NCBI GenBank assembly: GCA_045627885.1
Contig: JAZQOM010000009.1
Coordinates: 1 to 25,568 of the forward strand
Length of the DNA stretch: 25,568 nt
Source of the DNA: CALCTE01 sp045627885
GTDB lineage: Bacteria > Bacillota > Clostridia > Oscillospirales > CAG-272
Reading direction: 5' to 3'
Shown: piece after piece, positions 24,352 to 25,568 of the stretch
How the letters are laid out: the number at the start of each line of letters is the position of its first letter
Position numbering within the stretch: the first letter of the stretch is position 1
Notes under the pieces: generated by a model
What the model was told of the DNA's origin: nothing
The model's input: the letters and a program-made list of their open reading frames with translations, nothing else
The model's database searches: none
Translations under genes and position numbers: made by a program

Positions 24352-24428
24352 TGGTGGGCCTTCGGGGACTCGAACCCAGGACCGACCGGTTATGAGCCGG
24401 GAGCTCTAACCAACTGAGCTAAAGGCCC
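24352..24428 (-). tRNA. tRNA with CAU anticodon, probably tRNA-Ile2
   Basis: Read leftward from 24428, this is a 77-nt cloverleaf: acceptor GGGCCTT/AAGGCCC, D-arm GCTC/GAGC with AGTTGGTTA loop, anticodon loop CTCATAA, T-loop TTCGAGT and an encoded ACCA end. The anticodon is CAU. The loop CTCATAA and the acceptor start resemble Bacillus tRNA-Ile2, whose C34 is changed to lysidine by TilS, rather than elongator tRNA-Met. Initiator tRNA is excluded by the paired acceptor end and the anticodon stem. Two stem mismatches are seen: C-U at the outer pair of the anticodon stem and U-C at the second pair of the T-stem. It has its own promoter and terminator. Confidence 0.93.
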
Positions 24429-24444
24429 GTTTTTCAGCTTTTCA

Positions 24445-24473
24445 AGTATAACAGATTTTTATATGCTTGTCAA
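24445..24473 (-). promoter_or_regulatory. Sigma-A promoter of the tRNA gene
   Basis: On the minus strand TTGACA (24473-24468) and TATACT (24450-24445) are 17 bases apart. The tRNA 5' end lies 17 bases beyond the -10 box. This is close to consensus, as expected for a stable RNA gene. Confidence 0.92.
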
Positions 24474-24483
24474 GATATAATGC

Positions 24484-24523
24484 GAAAAAAATTCAAAAGC
24501 CGCTTGATTTTTTCAAGCGGCTT
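24484..24523 (-). terminator. Rho-independent terminator of the second XRE gene
   Basis: AAGCCGCTTGA (24497-24507) pairs with TCAAGCGGCTT (24513-24523). Read leftward, it is followed by TTGAATTTTTTT. It lies about 50 bases after the XRE stop and just upstream of the tRNA promoter. The outer 10 bp of the stem repeat those of the terminator at 24082-24112. Confidence 0.8.
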
Positions 24524-24575
24524 AAAGATTTGTTCAGTGTGTTACGGGAGAAGAAATCACTTGTTTGTATGAAGA

Positions 24576-24809
24576 TTAAGTTTTCTCTTCCAAATTATTT
24601 TCAATTTGCTCCAATAGCTTTGACGGCTTAAGATTCAAAGCGTATGCAAGCCTGAAAAAAGTTTCAAGCGTCGGCTTTCTCAATCCTCTTTCTATGGCGC
24701 TCAGATGTGTGCGTCCAATGCCGGCAAGCCCGCTTATAACCTCTTGAGACAAATTCTTGCTTTCGCGAATGTTTTGCAGTTCTTTTCCGAGTAAAATCGA
24801 ATCAATCAT
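24576..24809 (-). CDS. Small XRE-family helix-turn-helix regulator
   Basis: This 77-residue, single-domain Cro/C1-type DNA-binding protein has the HTH from GKELQNIRESKNLSQEVISGLAGI (about 8-31), a recognition helix in GRTHLSAIERG and the typical KPTLETFFRLAYALNLKP end (about 43-60). The frame is open to a GTG at 24818, but GAGGTGA overlaps that codon and fits the ATG at 24809. It diverges from the BspA-like gene, and the two promoters share a palindrome, so it probably controls itself and its neighbour. Its binding site and inducer are not known. Confidence 0.88.
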   Translation of the reverse strand: MIDSILLGKELQNIRESKNLSQEVISGLAGIGRTHLSAIERGLRKPTLETFFRLAYALNLKPSKLLEQIENNLEEKT

Positions 24810-24849
24810 ACAACTCACCTCTCATTTTGTTAATTTTAAGTCTTGGCAA

Positions 24850-24877
24850 GATATATGATGAATACATTTGTTGACAA
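24850..24877 (-). promoter_or_regulatory. Probable promoter of the second XRE gene
   Basis: On the minus strand TTGTCA (24877-24872) and TATATC (24855-24850) are 16 bases apart. The -10 match is only four of six. Its -35 box is the complement of the rightward promoter's -35, so the two promoters are back to back. Confidence 0.5.
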
Positions 24878-24890
24878 ATGAATACAAATG
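24858..24890. promoter_or_regulatory. Candidate operator between XRE and BspA-like genes
   Basis: A perfect palindrome, CATTTGT-TG-ACAAATG (24865-24880), covers the -35 boxes of both divergent promoters. ATGAATACA occurs twice, at 24858 and 24878, exactly 20 bp apart, and ACAAATG recurs at 24884-24890. A dimeric XRE protein binding here would block both promoters. That it is the adjacent XRE protein's site is inference. Confidence 0.55.
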
Positions 24891-24899
24891 TGCTATTTT
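24871..24899 (+). promoter_or_regulatory. Sigma-A-type promoter directed toward the BspA-like gene
   Basis: TTGACA (24871-24876) and TATTTT (24894-24899) are 17 bases apart, with an extended TGC directly before the -10 box. Transcription would start near 24906, giving a leader of about 235 bases before the surface-protein gene. Confidence 0.65.
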
Positions 24900-24904
24900 A
24901 TTAT

Positions 24905-25140
24905 ACGGAGGTATATATAGCTTGAAATAATATAACAAGCGTGATTATAACCAATTTACTGAAATAAGGATGTCTATTTCAATTATTTACACAACAGGAA
25001 GAATGATACAACTTTTTATTGAAAATTTGCAATATTCAGCGAATGATATTCAATTATTGATGATTACGGAAAATGACAACTTATAATGAATACGGAATCA
25101 CAATAGGAACAACAAAATCAAATTAATAGGAGAGAAAAAA
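24905..25140 (+). other. Long AT-rich leader before the BspA-like gene
   Basis: This gap holds GGAGGT at 24907-24912, a good ribosome binding site, but the codon at the right distance is TTG followed only by AAA and a stop. An in-frame 38-codon frame runs 24970-25086 (MSISIIYTTGRMIQLF...), with only AAGG touching its ATG, so its translation is doubtful. No known riboswitch or clear terminator is recognised. It may be a regulatory leader or the remains of a small gene. Confidence 0.4.
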
Positions 25141-25568
25141 TGAAAAAAGGAAGAACAAACAGATTTGCGGCGATTATACTTGCAATGTTAATGCTCGTAT
25201 CTATGGTGCCGTCGTTTTCGGTAAATGTTTCCGCGGCGACAACATACAGCGGAGAGTGCGGCGATAATATTACATGGTCATTAGATACCGCAACGGGTGA
25301 GCTTATAATAAGCGGCACTGGCGATATGTGGGATTATAATATTATTGATTATACTGTGCCGTGGTGCGACTATTTGTCTTATATCAAAACCGTCACATTG
25401 TCAAATGGAATAACAAGCATCGGAAGCAGTGCATTCCGCGGTTGCAGCGGACTTACATCAATAGAAATCCCGTCGAGCGTAACAAGCATTGGCGACGAAG
25501 CATTTTCCGGTTGCAGCGGACTTACATCGGTAACAATTCAAGAGGGCGTAACAAGTATCGGCGATGGG
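25141..25568 (+). CDS. BspA-like leucine-rich-repeat surface protein, 5' part
   Basis: This reading frame is open to the window end, giving 142 residues; the gene is cut off. A signal peptide (about 1-33, hydrophobic IILAMLMLVSMVP and cleavage near VSA-A) is followed by an N-terminal cap with ECGDNITWSLD, GELIISGTGDM and W-C-D-Y. Then come LRR_5/BspA-type repeats of 23 residues with the pattern VTSIGDEAFSGCSGLTSV. AGGAG precedes the ATG by six to nine bases. Such proteins are secreted, often large and repeat-rich, and are common in gut bacteria, where some bind host or bacterial surfaces. Anchoring cannot be judged without the C terminus. Confidence 0.9.
25431..25568 (+). repeat. 69-bp tandem repeats inside the BspA-like gene
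   Basis: GGTTGCAGCGGACTTACATC occurs at 25440 and again at 25509, 69 bp apart, matching the 23-residue LRR unit. Strong DNA identity between units points to recent duplication or gene conversion. The repeat continues past the window. Confidence 0.85.

Noticed and set aside
24132..24395. 87-codon rightward open frame
   Set aside because: It reads through a terminator hairpin and the complement of the tRNA, a common source of false gene calls.

Overview
The window looks like chromosome from an endospore-forming member of the Clostridia, most like gut Oscillospiraceae/Ruminococcaceae-type genomes. The grounds are a Gram-positive PolC replicase, lipobox lipoproteins, S-layer homology (SLH) and BspA-type surface proteins, GGAGG-type ribosome binding sites, and dipicolinate synthase genes (dpaA/dpaB). 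Cluster I Clostridium species lack dpaAB and make dipicolinate with EtfA, so dpaAB argues against that group. The species assignment is inference.

Layout. Bases 1-373 carry no convincing gene: a 20-bp-period repeat at the left edge, a bidirectional terminator and a hairpin-rich element. The sporulation pair dpaA-dpaB (936-1805, 374-946) reads leftward and is divergent from nrdR-mazG (1926-3192), which has a near-perfect sigma-A promoter. A separate unit encodes HU (3376-3648), followed by ribF (3742-4680).

The core is a long rightward operon from a sigma-A promoter at 4687-4715: pyrH, frr, uppS, cdsA, dxr, rseP, ispG, polC (4747-15301). Genes overlap or lie up to about 22 bp apart. The operon joins ribosome recycling, isoprenoid synthesis by the MEP route (dxr, ispG), undecaprenyl carrier synthesis (uppS), phospholipid precursor supply (cdsA), a membrane protease (rseP) and replication (polC). 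Two separately promoted lipoprotein genes follow: a DUF4349 protein and a parvulin-type foldase.

From 17544 to 20861 the leftward unit recG-dusB-xre carries a small XRE regulator whose reading frame is broken by one base. Next comes a leftward gene for a secreted protein with cadherin/Ig-like and SLH modules (20945-22099), divergent from an orphan oligopeptide-binding lipoprotein gene (22316-24070). The right end holds a hairpin-rich spacer, a leftward tRNA with CAU anticodon (probably Ile2) with its own promoter and terminator, a leftward XRE regulator, and the 5' part of a BspA-like leucine-rich-repeat surface protein that runs off the window. The last two genes diverge from back-to-back promoters whose -35 boxes share one palindrome.

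Most of the window is ordinary housekeeping. I found no convincing new multi-gene system. The items most worth a second look are the 20-bp periodic array and adjoining structured element at the left edge, the +1-frameshifted XRE gene, the shared operator between the second XRE gene and the surface protein, and the hairpin-rich spacer around 24115-24310.
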